Below are positions 26,801 through 35,459 of a stretch of DNA of 43,192 nucleotides, one piece after another (the stretch's first letter is position 1; each line of letters opens with the position of its first letter). The notes beneath the pieces were generated by a model, which saw only the letters and a list, made by a program, of their open reading frames with translations, had not been told where the DNA came from and searched no databases. The stretch is from contig JAJTEM010000020.1 of the NCBI GenBank assembly GCA_021299735.1, forward strand, positions 1-43,192, in the 5' to 3' direction. The stretch is from Burkholderiales bacterium. GTDB taxonomy: Bacteria; Pseudomonadota; Gammaproteobacteria; Burkholderiales; Burkholderiaceae_B. Made by a program: the position numbers and the translations under genes.

Positions 26801-27381
26801 TAGAAATTCGCGGCGCTGGTGAAGTACTGGGTGCCAACCAAAGCGGCAATGTGCACGAGGTAGGCTTTCAAATGTACACCGACATGCTGAACCACGCTGT
26901 ACGCAGCCTGCGTGCAGGCAAAGAACCCGATTTGACTGCACCACTAAATGCCACAGTAGAAATCAATTTGCACACCCCTGCCCTGTTGCCAGAAGATTAT
27001 TGCCCCGACGTGCACGAGCGGCTGACGCTTTACAAACGCCTGGCCAGTACCGAGGACATGGGCTTCATTTCAGAAGTGCAAGAAGAACTGATTGACCGCT
27101 TCGGCAAGCTGCCCGAGGCTGCCACAGCACTGCTGGAAACACACCGCCTGCGCATTTTGGCCAAGCCCTTGGGCATTGCGAAAATTGACAGCTCGACCGA
27201 CGCCACCGTGATTCAATTCGATGCCCAACCGAATGTGGATGCAGGCAAAATCATTTTGATGATTCAAAAAGAAAAAGACATGAAACTGGCAGGGGCCGAA
27301 CGTTTGAGAATTACCAGGAGTTTCCCGAAAATCAGCGACCGTGTACAGTTCCTGAAAGGGCTGATTAAACAACTGGCTTGA
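23887..27381 (+). CDS. mfd: Transcription-repair coupling factor Mfd
   Basis: This large ATPase removes RNA polymerase stalled at DNA damage and recruits UvrA. It has the full 1164-residue layout. The UvrB-like N-terminal region contains YLPDWETLPYDSLS and TPGEYCIRGGIIDLF. The RNA-polymerase-interacting domain includes GDPVVHQQHGIGRYKGL near residue 500. The RecG-like motor has Walker A GDVGFGKTEVALRA, IIDEEHRFGVRQKEAL and LTATPIPRTLAMSM. The translocation motif TTIIETGIDVPTANT and a C-terminal TRCF domain follow. The start could be the ATG at 23887 or 23917; neither has a strong ribosome-binding site. Sel1-like and serB genes follow almost without gaps. Confidence 0.97.
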   Translation: MVAVSKRANFMLSHFTSSFQLTGGHRLSLAHPPGSADAFLLAQLCTQAKQQEKLCLITCANPHDATRLQEEITLFAPTLKVHYLPDWETLPYDSLSAHQDLVSERLATLYQTQQGDLDVLITAASTAIQKLAPPSFLAGSTFYFKTGDKLNEKKLREQLTIAGYNHVSQVMTPGEYCIRGGIIDLFATGTALPFRIDLFDDEIESIKTFDVDTQRSLYPVREMRLLPGREYPMDEQSRAQFRSKWRERFEGDPSKVSIYRDMGTGVASAGIEYYLPLFFEKTASLVDYLPNKELVFVQHGDVDQALQTFWADTQSRFDFLSKDIQRPILRPSEIYLNANEFFSSFENAARVNLSASKNALVPEYSGALLPDLAADRKADDPIFKFRNLIERTGPGSYKQVIMVAPSDGRRETLNQYFLEHKLKPHQTETLQGALESGEKFVLCTAVLDQGFGVHRGPEAQIAFVTEAELFSLSPRRRGARKQQERQSNVESMIRDLSELKIGDPVVHQQHGIGRYKGLISMDLGEGASEFLHLEYANGSNLFVPVAQLHVIARYSGADPENAPVHALGSGQWEKAKKKAAKMVRDTAAELLNLYARRALRKGHEFKLSVGDYEAFVEKFGFEETADQAAAIQAVIADMTSPRPMDRLVCGDVGFGKTEVALRAAFVSVMDGRQVVLLAPTTLLAEQHFQTFSDRFSDWPVKVVELSRFKSPKEIREAVDLINSGKADIIIGTHKVLSSEVEFSRLGLVIIDEEHRFGVRQKEALKNLRAEVDVLTLTATPIPRTLAMSMEGIRDFSVIATAPQRRLSIKTFVRRETDSVIREAVLRELKRGGQVYYLHNEVDTIENRREALEKILPEARIGIAHGQMNERDLERVMRDFYQQRFNMLLCTTIIETGIDVPTANTIVIHRADKFGLAQLHQLRGRVGRSHHQAYAYMMVNNEEGLSKNAERRLEAITMMEDLGSGFYLAMHDLEIRGAGEVLGANQSGNVHEVGFQMYTDMLNHAVRSLRAGKEPDLTAPLNATVEINLHTPALLPEDYCPDVHERLTLYKRLASTEDMGFISEVQEELIDRFGKLPEAATALLETHRLRILAKPLGIAKIDSSTDATVIQFDAQPNVDAGKIILMIQKEKDMKLAGAERLRITRSFPKISDRVQFLKGLIKQLA

Positions 27382-27385
27382 ACTC

Positions 27386-28426
27386 ATGACTTACCACGCT
27401 GGCAAACACTTTATTTGGTTGCACTTGTTGGGTGCTGCGCTGCTGTGCAGCACTATTTTACATAGTGGCGCAACTCAGGCAGAGCCACATGCCCGAAGCG
27501 AAGCAGGCACTGCTGTTTACAAGGCACTGTTGCCCAAAGCAGAAGCTGGCGATGCTGAAGTACAAACCACACTGGGCTTGATGCGCCTGCGCGGTGATGA
27601 AGTAGAACGCGACCTGAAAATAGCACGTGTTTGGTTGGGAAAAGCCGCGGTGCAAAACCACACCCCCGCACAATATTATTTAGGCCAATTGCTTTTACTC
27701 GACGTATTCAATGCCAGCAAGGCCGACCTGAACAAACAATTGACCGAGGGCATGGGTTGGCTGCGCCGCGCTGCGCGAGACCAACATCACCCATCGCAAT
27801 TGCTGTATTCACAAACAGTACTGGAAAGCCAACTGGAAAGCCCATTCAACCACAGCAAAATTGAGGCGCAGCAACACCTTGACGCTTGTGCCGAAGTGTA
27901 TTTGCAATGCACCGAATATGCATTGAAAAGGTTGGACAACAACAAAGAAGAAGTGTACTGCCCGAAGAATGAATTTTGCGAACAGAAAAGGCGCCTGCTT
28001 TACACCCTGGCCAATGCAGAAAATGCCGACGCGCGCTACCGACTCAGCAAGTTTGAAGGCGAAGACCGCATGTTTTGGGTGAGGCGCGCTGCGCGCCTGG
28101 GCCACCCCAAAGCCAGCCATGAATTGGCCGAGCTTGTCTTGCTGGAAAAAGTGCCACTGCAACCCGAAGACCCCGCTGTGCTGGCATTGCTCAATATAGC
28201 GGCACAACAAGGTTTGCTTGAGTCCATGCACTTGCTGGGCAGCCTGCTTTACGAGGGAACCCGATTTCCTGTCAACAAACCCCTGGGATTACAATGGTTA
28301 AACCTTGCGGCGCAGCGTGGTCACGAACCTTCCGTTGAACTCCTGAAACAAATACAGGGGCCAGCCAGTGAAATTTCCTCAAATGACAAGGTAGAATCCC
28401 CGCAACCCACGGAGAGCACACCATGA
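27386..28426 (+). CDS. Exported Sel1-like / TPR repeat protein
   Basis: This 346-residue protein carries a signal peptide (about residues 1-33, ending GATQA) and repeated Sel1-like units. Examples are AEAGDAEVQTTLGLMRLRGDEVERDLKIA, GWLRRAARDQHHPSQLLYS, ARLGHPKASHELAELVL and AAQQGLLESMHLLGSLLYEGTRFPVNK. Such repeats act as protein-binding scaffolds, often in envelope processes. Four cysteines (CAEVYLQC and CPKNEFC) in the middle could form disulfides in the periplasm. It starts four bases after the mfd stop and overlaps serB by four bases (ATGA), so it is probably co-transcribed with both. Its partner and function are unknown. Confidence 0.8.
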   Translation: MTYHAGKHFIWLHLLGAALLCSTILHSGATQAEPHARSEAGTAVYKALLPKAEAGDAEVQTTLGLMRLRGDEVERDLKIARVWLGKAAVQNHTPAQYYLGQLLLLDVFNASKADLNKQLTEGMGWLRRAARDQHHPSQLLYSQTVLESQLESPFNHSKIEAQQHLDACAEVYLQCTEYALKRLDNNKEEVYCPKNEFCEQKRRLLYTLANAENADARYRLSKFEGEDRMFWVRRAARLGHPKASHELAELVLLEKVPLQPEDPAVLALLNIAAQQGLLESMHLLGSLLYEGTRFPVNKPLGLQWLNLAAQRGHEPSVELLKQIQGPASEISSNDKVESPQPTESTP

Positions 28427-29295
28427 GCCGACTATTTTTTTCATCAAAAATATTAAATAAGGCACAGGTGCACACAGCACTCGATGCCCTTAACCTACCC
28501 TCGCTTGGTGTTGACGTTCTGAACCAACAAGCCTGCATCGCAATTCCTGAAGGCTATACCCTGACGAAAGTAGCAATCACCGAAGCCCTGCGGCCATTAA
28601 GCCGTGTGCATCAGTTCGACTTTGCAATACTTGAAGCAGAATTTCAGGCTAGTGAATTCAGGCTGCTGGCCATGGACATGGACAGCACCCTGATTACCAT
28701 TGAATGCATCGACGAAATAGCCGACTTCGCAGGCAAGAAAAAAGAGGTGTCTGAAATTACCGAAGCGGCCATGCGGGGGGAAATTAAAGACTTTTCTGAA
28801 AGCCTGAACCGCCGGGTGGCCTTGCTCAAAGGGGTGCCTGAAACCTGCCTGCAATCAGTGTTTGAAGAACGCCTGCGTTTGTCCCCCGGCGCGCAAGAAT
28901 TGATTGCCTTTGCCAAAGCAAACAACTGGAAAACATTGTTGGTCAGTGGCGGCTTCACTTTTTTCACCGACAAAATGAAAGAAGTTTTGGGGCTTGATTA
29001 CACCCGGTCAAACACACTTGAAATTGTAGATGGACATTTAACAGGCCGCGTGTTGGGCACCATAGTAGACGCCGAAGTTAAACGTGAAACCGTGCAAGAA
29101 ACCTGCGCCTTGTTGGGCGTTGATTCAAGCCGCGCGATTGTGGTCGGTGATGGTTCTAACGACCTGAAAATGATGGAAATTTCCGGTGCCAGTGTGGCCT
29201 TTCAGGCCAAACCAGTGGTACAGGAAAAAACAGACTTCTGCATCAACCACGGTGGCCTGGATACCATTTGCAAGTGGTTTGCAGCAAACATGTAA
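28423..29295 (+). CDS. serB: Phosphoserine phosphatase
   Basis: This HAD-family enzyme performs the last step of serine synthesis. The nucleophile motif DMDSTLI has Asp85 and Asp87. The cap segment ECIDEIADFAGKKKEVSEITEAAMRGEI is typical of SerB. LLVSGGFTFFTDKM and VGDGSNDLKMMEISG give the remaining HAD motifs. The N-terminal 80 residues form a short ACT-like domain. The 290-residue length is normal for the long SerB form. Translation starts on the ATGA overlap with the Sel1-like gene. A GC hairpin follows 12 bases after the stop. Confidence 0.96.
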   Translation: MSRLFFSSKILNKAQVHTALDALNLPSLGVDVLNQQACIAIPEGYTLTKVAITEALRPLSRVHQFDFAILEAEFQASEFRLLAMDMDSTLITIECIDEIADFAGKKKEVSEITEAAMRGEIKDFSESLNRRVALLKGVPETCLQSVFEERLRLSPGAQELIAFAKANNWKTLLVSGGFTFFTDKMKEVLGLDYTRSNTLEIVDGHLTGRVLGTIVDAEVKRETVQETCALLGVDSSRAIVVGDGSNDLKMMEISGASVAFQAKPVVQEKTDFCINHGGLDTICKWFAANM

Positions 29296-29307
29296 TTCAC
29301 TTTTTCA

Positions 29308-29332
29308 ATCCGGGTGACAACTTCGCCCGGAT
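29308..29332. terminator. Hairpin between the converging serB and RTX genes
   Basis: ATCCGGGTGA pairs with TCGCCCGGAT (one G-T wobble) around a five-base loop. It lies just after serB and has no T-run following, so it may stop or stabilise the transcript rather than act as a classic intrinsic terminator. Confidence 0.45.
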
Positions 29333-29422
29333 CAAGCAACTGAGAGCCGAAAGAGAATCAATACGGGCCATCATACCGGCAGTGCGGCGGGTGGCCTGAG
29401 CAGCTTCTCCAAAACCCCTAAT

Positions 29423-32400
29423 TTATTGCTCCACCACCATCGCATTTAGTTGGTCAATGTCCCAGCTGCTTTGGTCGGAAAAAATCACTTTCTCTATCTC
29501 GTAGGGGTTTGAAGCACTGCCGGTAAACTGATACTGCACTTTAATTGAGTCTGCTGTGTCACGAATTGAAATAACCAAATCGTACCCACTCCGAGAAACC
29601 AACAAATCTGATTGAGAAACATCAGAATTCATTCGAATCACATCCAGCTTCGTCGCTGATGTATCGTAGCTCTTGATCGTATCCTGGCCATAACCACGCC
29701 CAAACACGTAAGTATCGTTTCCAGCACCGCCGTCCAGGTAATCATTGCCTTCCATCCCATTTAGCACATCGGCACCGTCTTCACCGTACAGCCCGTCATT
29801 GCCAGCGTTGCCCGCAAGAACATCATCACCAGCGCCACCATACAAATAATCTGCATCGTCTTCGCCATACAAATGGTCGTTACCAGTATCGCCATACAGG
29901 TAATCGGAACCAGTCCCGCCCCTTAACTGGTCATTGTTATTGCCACCATACAGGGTATCGTTTCCAGCCTCGCCGAACAAAAGATCGTCCCCGTTTTCGC
30001 CGCGCAGGGTGTCTTTCTCACTTCCACCGTACATATTGTCATTACCAGCCGCACCATACATGGTGTCATCGCCTGCGCCACCAAACATTGAATCGGCTGT
30101 TGCATAACCCTGAATTGTGTTGGCTTGCGCATCCCCTGTTAACAACATCGCTTTAACTTGATCTACTGTCCATATGGTGCCATCTGCAAAACGTAATTGT
30201 TCCAACTGATAGCCGCCAGCAGCCTCCTGATAAAAATAAGACCAAATCTTCAGTGTGTCAGCAGAACCAGTAACTCTCAATAACAAGTCATCTGCTTGAC
30301 GAGAAAGCTTCACATCGGAAGGCAAAATATCTGGGGTTAGCAACAAAATACCTTTGCCCAATGACAAGCCACCGTAGTCTGAAATATTATCGGCTCCGTA
30401 TCCCCGGCCAAATTGAAATACATCGTTGCCAGCACCACCATACAGAAAATCGTTGCCCTGGCCACCGTCGATGAAATCGTCACCATCATCACCGTACAAC
30501 CTGTCGTCACCATCTTCACCGAAAATGGAGTCCGAACCCGCTTTGCCGTACACGTAATCGTTGCCGCCACCTCCATTGATCACATCGTTGCTTGCATATG
30601 CGGTTAAGGTTTGGGCAGTTGAATTACCTTGCAGAACCCTGGCCTTCACATCGTTGATGGTCCACACAGTGCCATCGCTGAATTTGATTTCTTCCAGTTT
30701 GTAATTGCCTGCGGCATCCTGATCGAAATAGGACAGCAGGGTTAGCGAATCGCTTGTTCCATCAATTTTCAACACCAGGTTTGTGTTCACTCTTGACATG
30801 GATACTTCAGATGAAAGTACATCTGAGTTGAATAACACCACATCAACCTTGTTCACCCCTGTATCGTGATTGTCAATCGTATCCTGCCCGTAACCACGAC
30901 CAAAAACATAGGTGTCGTTGCCACTGTTGCCGTACATCAGGTCGTTACCGGCGCCGCAATCCAGTCGATCATTGCCATTGCCTCCCACCATAGAATCATT
31001 TCCCTGCCCGGCATTCAGCACATCGTTTCCATTGCCGCCGTGCAAGGTGTCGTTCCCATCGCCTCCATACAACACGTCATCTCCAGCCTCGGCATACAGA
31101 ATATCGTCGCCGCCATTGCCGAGCATTTCATCATCAGTGGCATAACCCCAAATAGTCTCCGACAAGGAAGTACCAGTCAGCAGCGCAGCTTTAATGGCCG
31201 CAATCGACCACACGGTGCCGTCTGCAAACCGAATTTCCTCAAGGCGATAGGGGCTTGCGCCATCTTGTTGAAAATATGAAACGATTGTTAGCTTATCGGT
31301 GGTACCCGCAACAGTTAATTCAAGATCGGAATTCTTTCTTGTAAACACTACATCCGAGGGAAGAATATCTTCAGCGAAAACCACAGTATCCCGCTTTAAA
31401 ACTTCCGGGTCGTTACTGTAAATACTGTCTTGCCCAAATCCCTTGGCGAAAATATAGGTGTCGTTTCCGTATCCACCATCCAGGGTGTCGTTGCCAGCAC
31501 CTCCACGTAACACATCGCTACCACTGCTTGCAATCAGCGTGTCTGCGCCATCACCACCATCAAGCGTGTCGTCACCGCCTCCGCCATCAAGGCGGTCATC
31601 ACCACTTCCACCCCACAATAGATCGTGACCATCATCGCCGCGAATAGTGTCATTGCCATCTTCGCCGTGTAGCAAATCGTTGCCAGCCCCACCCGAAACA
31701 GTATCGTTACCCGCACCTGCGTGAATGGTATCAGCCGTGGCATAACCATTCAGGTTATCTGCGCCAGAACTACCCTGCAGGACGGTTTGCATCAAGTAAT
31801 CGCTTGTCCACACCGTGCCGTCAGAAAAACTAATTTCATCAATACGGTAAGAAGGCGATCCATCACTTTCAAAGAAGTATTGAATCTGAAGTGATTCTGT
31901 GGTTCCCCGAATGGTTAAGAACAAAGACTGGGAACTTCTGGACACTACAATGTCTTCTGGCTTTATATCATCATTGAATTGAACAACATCAAAGTCGCTG
32001 GCCTCCGTGATGTAGCTTATGTAGTCTTGCCCATATCCACGGCCATAAATAAATGTGTCATTGCCTGCCCCACCTTCCAGCGCATCATTGCCAACACTGC
32101 CATCCAACAGGTCGTGTCCGTCGCCACCAATCAAATAATCGTTTTGATCGCCACCGTACAACGTGTCATTCCCAGCCTCGCCATAAAGCCGGTCAACACC
32201 CCCCTGGCCAATCAACAAATCGTTGCCCGCCGCGCCTTTCAGGGTGTTGTTCAGCGCGTTACCAATAAGGGTGTCGCTTGTATTGCCGGTTAAAGTAAGG
32301 CTGGTTTGTGTACTATTCAAAACCCGGATTAAAGAACCTGGCAGATCCATTGCAACGTCAGCAATTCCGGGGGTGCTTTCAACAAGCTGTTTGATGAAAC

Positions 32401-34591
32401 GGTTTGTATCCCAATTCAAATTGTTGACAAACGCCGGCCCGGAAGCATGAATGAATTCGAACAAATTCAACAGGCCGGTTACAGGTTGGGCCGCAGTGTC
32501 AGCAGCAAAAGCGTTTTCCAGCCCAGCTGTTGACATTTGAAATTCATTGTTGACCCACACCAAAGAAAGTTGGTCGAGATATTTCTTGAAACGGGTGGTG
32601 AACAACAAACCACTGTAAACCTCGGTTTTAAGCAAATCGTAAGCGCTTTGAATTGCCTGAACTTGCGCAGCTGCCATACTCACAGTAAGCGCGCCATCGG
32701 CTGCGGTAAGGTCGGTAAAGCGTGCTGCGCCATTGGCAGTGCCATAGGTAAAACCCATGAAACGCTCAACCACACCAATTTTTCTAACAAGGTCGTTATA
32801 AGCCGCAGTACCCTGGGTTAAACCTGCAAGCTGGTACACCAATGAAACACCGCTGTCGTTCAGGGCATCGGCCTGTTGCCGCAGCGATTTCATGCCCGAA
32901 GAATCAGCCCACTCTTCTACCAATGAATCCAGCAAAGCCATTTGCCCCACACGGGTTTGTTGCGATGCGTAGTTTTGCACAGTGCCAGCCAAAGCAGGCG
33001 ACAAACTGACCGCCTCATTCAAATCGCGAACCATGCCAGCACCACGAAGGTTGGGCAGCAGCATGGCGCTGTCGGAAAGCGCAACAGTATCGGTGAATTC
33101 GCGATCAAATGAATTGACGATCAAATCGAGGTTCACGATTGAAGAAGTAGTTTCTGACGTGGCACCCGATGAACCATCGCTGCGCACAAACGTACCCGCC
33201 GCGGTTTGCACATTGCCGTTGCCCAGGTTAACGTTGGTGAGCGCCCCATTCACACCAATTGAAACAATGTTGTTGGCCGCAAGGCTTGTTAACTCAGCAG
33301 CCTGGCTAACACCATCCTGATTCAAGTCTTTCCACAAACGCAATTGGCCAAATACTTCGTCAGCTGCGTTGATCAAACCATCGCGGTTCAAATCCAGATC
33401 ACGCAAGGCATCAAAGCCATCAATCGCCAACTGTCCATTCGTTTTTATGGTGTCTTCACCAAACAACTCCCGACCTGTGTCAATGGTGCCGTTGCCGTTT
33501 AAATCCCGCACCAGCCATGCGTCATCGCCCCGTACCCAGCCCGTGCCTGTTTTAACGCCGTCGGCATTGTGGTCAAACAAAATGGTGCTGCCATTCAAGC
33601 CAGTGGTTTCTATTCCGTCGCCATCCATGTCCAGCGCAAGCGGATCTCGCACACGTGTTGAAACTGCCTGCGGGGGAGTGGCGGCATTAATACCTAGGGC
33701 TGCAAATGTGTCGCTGATTTCGCTCACTAGAAAATCAAAGATATTTCCCAGAGCCAGGGGGGCGCCAGTAGGGGTCCAATTTATGGCAGTGGAGGTGTCT
33801 ACTGCATAGCTGCCGCCGCCAAGTAGCTGGGCCAGTGTATCGTCCAGAGACGAGAGCGCATTCTCAATTGTATCGATCGCTTGTTGCGCTGTCATGCCCG
33901 CATCGCGGCAGGCCTGCATAGCGTCGTCGATGGCGTTTTTAAGTGCCTTGTGCAGGCCCTCCGCCGGTTCAAAGGCTTCGGGGAAACTCCACAAATTGCT
34001 GTCATCGATAGGGATTAAGCTACCGCCTCCAAACGCATTGCCTATTGCATCGATGTAGGCGGTTTGGCCTGCGAGGTCTTTCATACTTTGGACGAGTTCG
34101 GATTTCTCAATATCGCTAAGGAGCCGCTCGACGGGAAAGCCCAAATCGTCTAGTGTCCAGCCCTTGGCCGCTGCCACCAATTGCCAGGTGCCTGCGGCAA
34201 CACCAACGACCGCCGCTATGGGCACGATCACACTACCACTGGCAATTATCGCAACACCACCACCGAAGGCTGCGGCCGCCCCGCCAATGATGCCGGCTAT
34301 GTCGGCTTGGGCGGGGAATTCGCCCCTAGCCCGGGAATCGATGATGTTTTGGTAGCTGTCGTAAAATCCAAGTCCCCCAAGCGCGGCGCCTACACCGGGA
34401 ATCCAGGGACTGACTTTGTTGACATTCGTCAGCGCAAAGTCCACCACTGAATGCGCGGTTTGACCCAGGCCAATGACGGTGCCGCTGACGTTGTAAGTGC
34501 CGTCGGAGTTCATGAATCCCACGCCTGTATTGGCTGCATTAACTTTCGTGCCAAAAAAGTTGGTGATGACAATCATAGGACTTGAACTCAC
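29423..34591 (-). CDS. Large RTX calcium-binding protein, predicted type I secreted, hydrophobic N-terminal head
   Basis: This 1722-residue protein has three parts. The head (1-314) has no recognised enzymatic motif but carries a Gly/Ala-rich hydrophobic stretch (about 96-142) that could form a membrane hairpin. The chassis (about 315-768) opens with [16 protein letters not shown] and has five DxDxDG-type loops (DMDGDG, DHNADG, DLNGNG, DLNRDG, DLNQDG). The C-terminal part (about 769-1722) has GGxGxDxLx RTX nonapeptides interleaved with five copies of an HCBP-related module. These modules start with [12 protein letters not shown] motifs near residues 842, 1041, 1223, 1387 and 1623. RTX repeats fold in extracellular calcium after type I export, and a divergent type I system lies 0.9 kb away. 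The start is GTG 34591 or ATG 34576; the GTG overlaps the stop of the upstream membrane protein. The role as a toxin is inferred. Confidence 0.9.
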   Translation of the reverse strand: MSSSPMIVITNFFGTKVNAANTGVGFMNSDGTYNVSGTVIGLGQTAHSVVDFALTNVNKVSPWIPGVGAALGGLGFYDSYQNIIDSRARGEFPAQADIAGIIGGAAAAFGGGVAIIASGSVIVPIAAVVGVAAGTWQLVAAAKGWTLDDLGFPVERLLSDIEKSELVQSMKDLAGQTAYIDAIGNAFGGGSLIPIDDSNLWSFPEAFEPAEGLHKALKNAIDDAMQACRDAGMTAQQAIDTIENALSSLDDTLAQLLGGGSYAVDTSTAINWTPTGAPLALGNIFDFLVSEISDTFAALGINAATPPQAVSTRVRDPLALDMDGDGIETTGLNGSTILFDHNADGVKTGTGWVRGDDAWLVRDLNGNGTIDTGRELFGEDTIKTNGQLAIDGFDALRDLDLNRDGLINAADEVFGQLRLWKDLNQDGVSQAAELTSLAANNIVSIGVNGALTNVNLGNGNVQTAAGTFVRSDGSSGATSETTSSIVNLDLIVNSFDREFTDTVALSDSAMLLPNLRGAGMVRDLNEAVSLSPALAGTVQNYASQQTRVGQMALLDSLVEEWADSSGMKSLRQQADALNDSGVSLVYQLAGLTQGTAAYNDLVRKIGVVERFMGFTYGTANGAARFTDLTAADGALTVSMAAAQVQAIQSAYDLLKTEVYSGLLFTTRFKKYLDQLSLVWVNNEFQMSTAGLENAFAADTAAQPVTGLLNLFEFIHASGPAFVNNLNWDTNRFIKQLVESTPGIADVAMDLPGSLIRVLNSTQTSLTLTGNTSDTLIGNALNNTLKGAAGNDLLIGQGGVDRLYGEAGNDTLYGGDQNDYLIGGDGHDLLDGSVGNDALEGGAGNDTFIYGRGYGQDYISYITEASDFDVVQFNDDIKPEDIVVSRSSQSLFLTIRGTTESLQIQYFFESDGSPSYRIDEISFSDGTVWTSDYLMQTVLQGSSGADNLNGYATADTIHAGAGNDTVSGGAGNDLLHGEDGNDTIRGDDGHDLLWGGSGDDRLDGGGGDDTLDGGDGADTLIASSGSDVLRGGAGNDTLDGGYGNDTYIFAKGFGQDSIYSNDPEVLKRDTVVFAEDILPSDVVFTRKNSDLELTVAGTTDKLTIVSYFQQDGASPYRLEEIRFADGTVWSIAAIKAALLTGTSLSETIWGYATDDEMLGNGGDDILYAEAGDDVLYGGDGNDTLHGGNGNDVLNAGQGNDSMVGGNGNDRLDCGAGNDLMYGNSGNDTYVFGRGYGQDTIDNHDTGVNKVDVVLFNSDVLSSEVSMSRVNTNLVLKIDGTSDSLTLLSYFDQDAAGNYKLEEIKFSDGTVWTINDVKARVLQGNSTAQTLTAYASNDVINGGGGNDYVYGKAGSDSIFGEDGDDRLYGDDGDDFIDGGQGNDFLYGGAGNDVFQFGRGYGADNISDYGGLSLGKGILLLTPDILPSDVKLSRQADDLLLRVTGSADTLKIWSYFYQEAAGGYQLEQLRFADGTIWTVDQVKAMLLTGDAQANTIQGYATADSMFGGAGDDTMYGAAGNDNMYGGSEKDTLRGENGDDLLFGEAGNDTLYGGNNNDQLRGGTGSDYLYGDTGNDHLYGEDDADYLYGGAGDDVLAGNAGNDGLYGEDGADVLNGMEGNDYLDGGAGNDTYVFGRGYGQDTIKSYDTSATKLDVIRMNSDVSQSDLLVSRSGYDLVISIRDTADSIKVQYQFTGSASNPYEIEKVIFSDQSSWDIDQLNAMVVEQ

Positions 34592-35289
34592 AAAACACCT
34601 CGTTTTTCACGTAAAAAGAAAACAATCCACAAAGGAAAAAACAGAATCAAAAAGGCAATCAGTATCTCTTTGACACTTGTCGCAAGTTCACGTAATTCAC
34701 CTGCTGTTTGCTCTACACTCACCTCAAACCCAATCGAAGGGCAAGACAATGCCCACACCCTGTAACGGTCTGTTATCGTCCAGCGAATTGGAGCCATTTG
34801 AATCGTGGCTTGACAGCCCACCAGCGCTTGCCGTTGGGCTTTGGTCCAGTAAAACACCCGCTTTCCGCGCGAAATCGTTAGCTTCACCGGCCACTCCATC
34901 GCCTGCACACTTCCATCGGGCAACTGCATGGCAAAGTGTGGGTGGAGTTCTCGGGTTTGCAAAATGCGCACAGACAGTGTTTGCAGGCGATCCAACTCGG
35001 GCTCGGCGTTCAGGCGGGTGATGATGTCGGGGTAGAACAACCCCATAATGCCCATAAAAAGCCAGAAAGAACTAAACGCATGGCGTCTGTACCAGGTTGG
35101 GCGCTTTTTGCGCGAGGCCGCGATTTTTTGCGGGTCGGGCGGGCCGCCGGCCAGCCAGTTCACAAAGCGCTGCCAGCGGCTGTAAACGGGGGTGTGCAGC
35201 TGGGGTGGGGTTTGCTCGTCATTCATGCCACCAGGCTCCAAAGTGGTTCTCAACCTTGCCAACAACGCTGCAGTTCTACCGTAACTCAT
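34588..35289 (-). CDS. Small membrane protein upstream of RTX gene, candidate immunity protein
   Basis: I do not recognise this 233-residue protein. It has two hydrophobic segments, [18 protein letters not shown] (about residues 73-90) and [18 protein letters not shown] near the C-terminus. Between them lies a roughly 115-residue, presumably periplasmic, beta-rich domain ([19 protein letters not shown], ...) with two cysteines. The start could be the ATG at 35289 or the ATG at 35226 ([10 protein letters not shown], 212 residues). The latter has GGAG nine bases upstream and is perhaps more likely. Its stop overlaps the RTX start (GTGA), so the two are translationally coupled. A two-pass membrane protein coupled to a large secreted protein with a hydrophobic head is what one expects of an immunity protein, but a secretion accessory role is also possible. 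Confidence 0.75.
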   Translation of the reverse strand: MSYGRTAALLARLRTTLEPGGMNDEQTPPQLHTPVYSRWQRFVNWLAGGPPDPQKIAASRKKRPTWYRRHAFSSFWLFMGIMGLFYPDIITRLNAEPELDRLQTLSVRILQTRELHPHFAMQLPDGSVQAMEWPVKLTISRGKRVFYWTKAQRQALVGCQATIQMAPIRWTITDRYRVWALSCPSIGFEVSVEQTAGELRELATSVKEILIAFLILFFPLWIVFFLREKRGVL

Positions 35290-35459
35290 TTCATTTTAAA
35301 ATTAATTTAAGAAAAGCACCATCACTCGATATGGCCGGGTCTATGCCCTGCTTCACCTTTACCGCAAGCATTACCCCAAAAGATTAACGAATCAGCACTT
35401 GAACTTTCGGGAATCGACAAGCAACACACACCAGCTACCTTTGTTGGACCGTTTATTAC

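Noticed and set aside
29900..32300. Regularly spaced repeats that could be mistaken for a CRISPR or tandem-repeat array, and long plus-strand frames within them
   Set aside because: They are the degenerate 27-base units of RTX nonapeptides in the minus-strand gene; the plus-strand frames are shadows.
29423..34591. LapA-like giant adhesin retained by a LapG/LapD system
   Set aside because: There is no N-terminal retention module with a di-alanine cleavage site, no long Ig-like repeats, and no LapG or LapD gene nearby.
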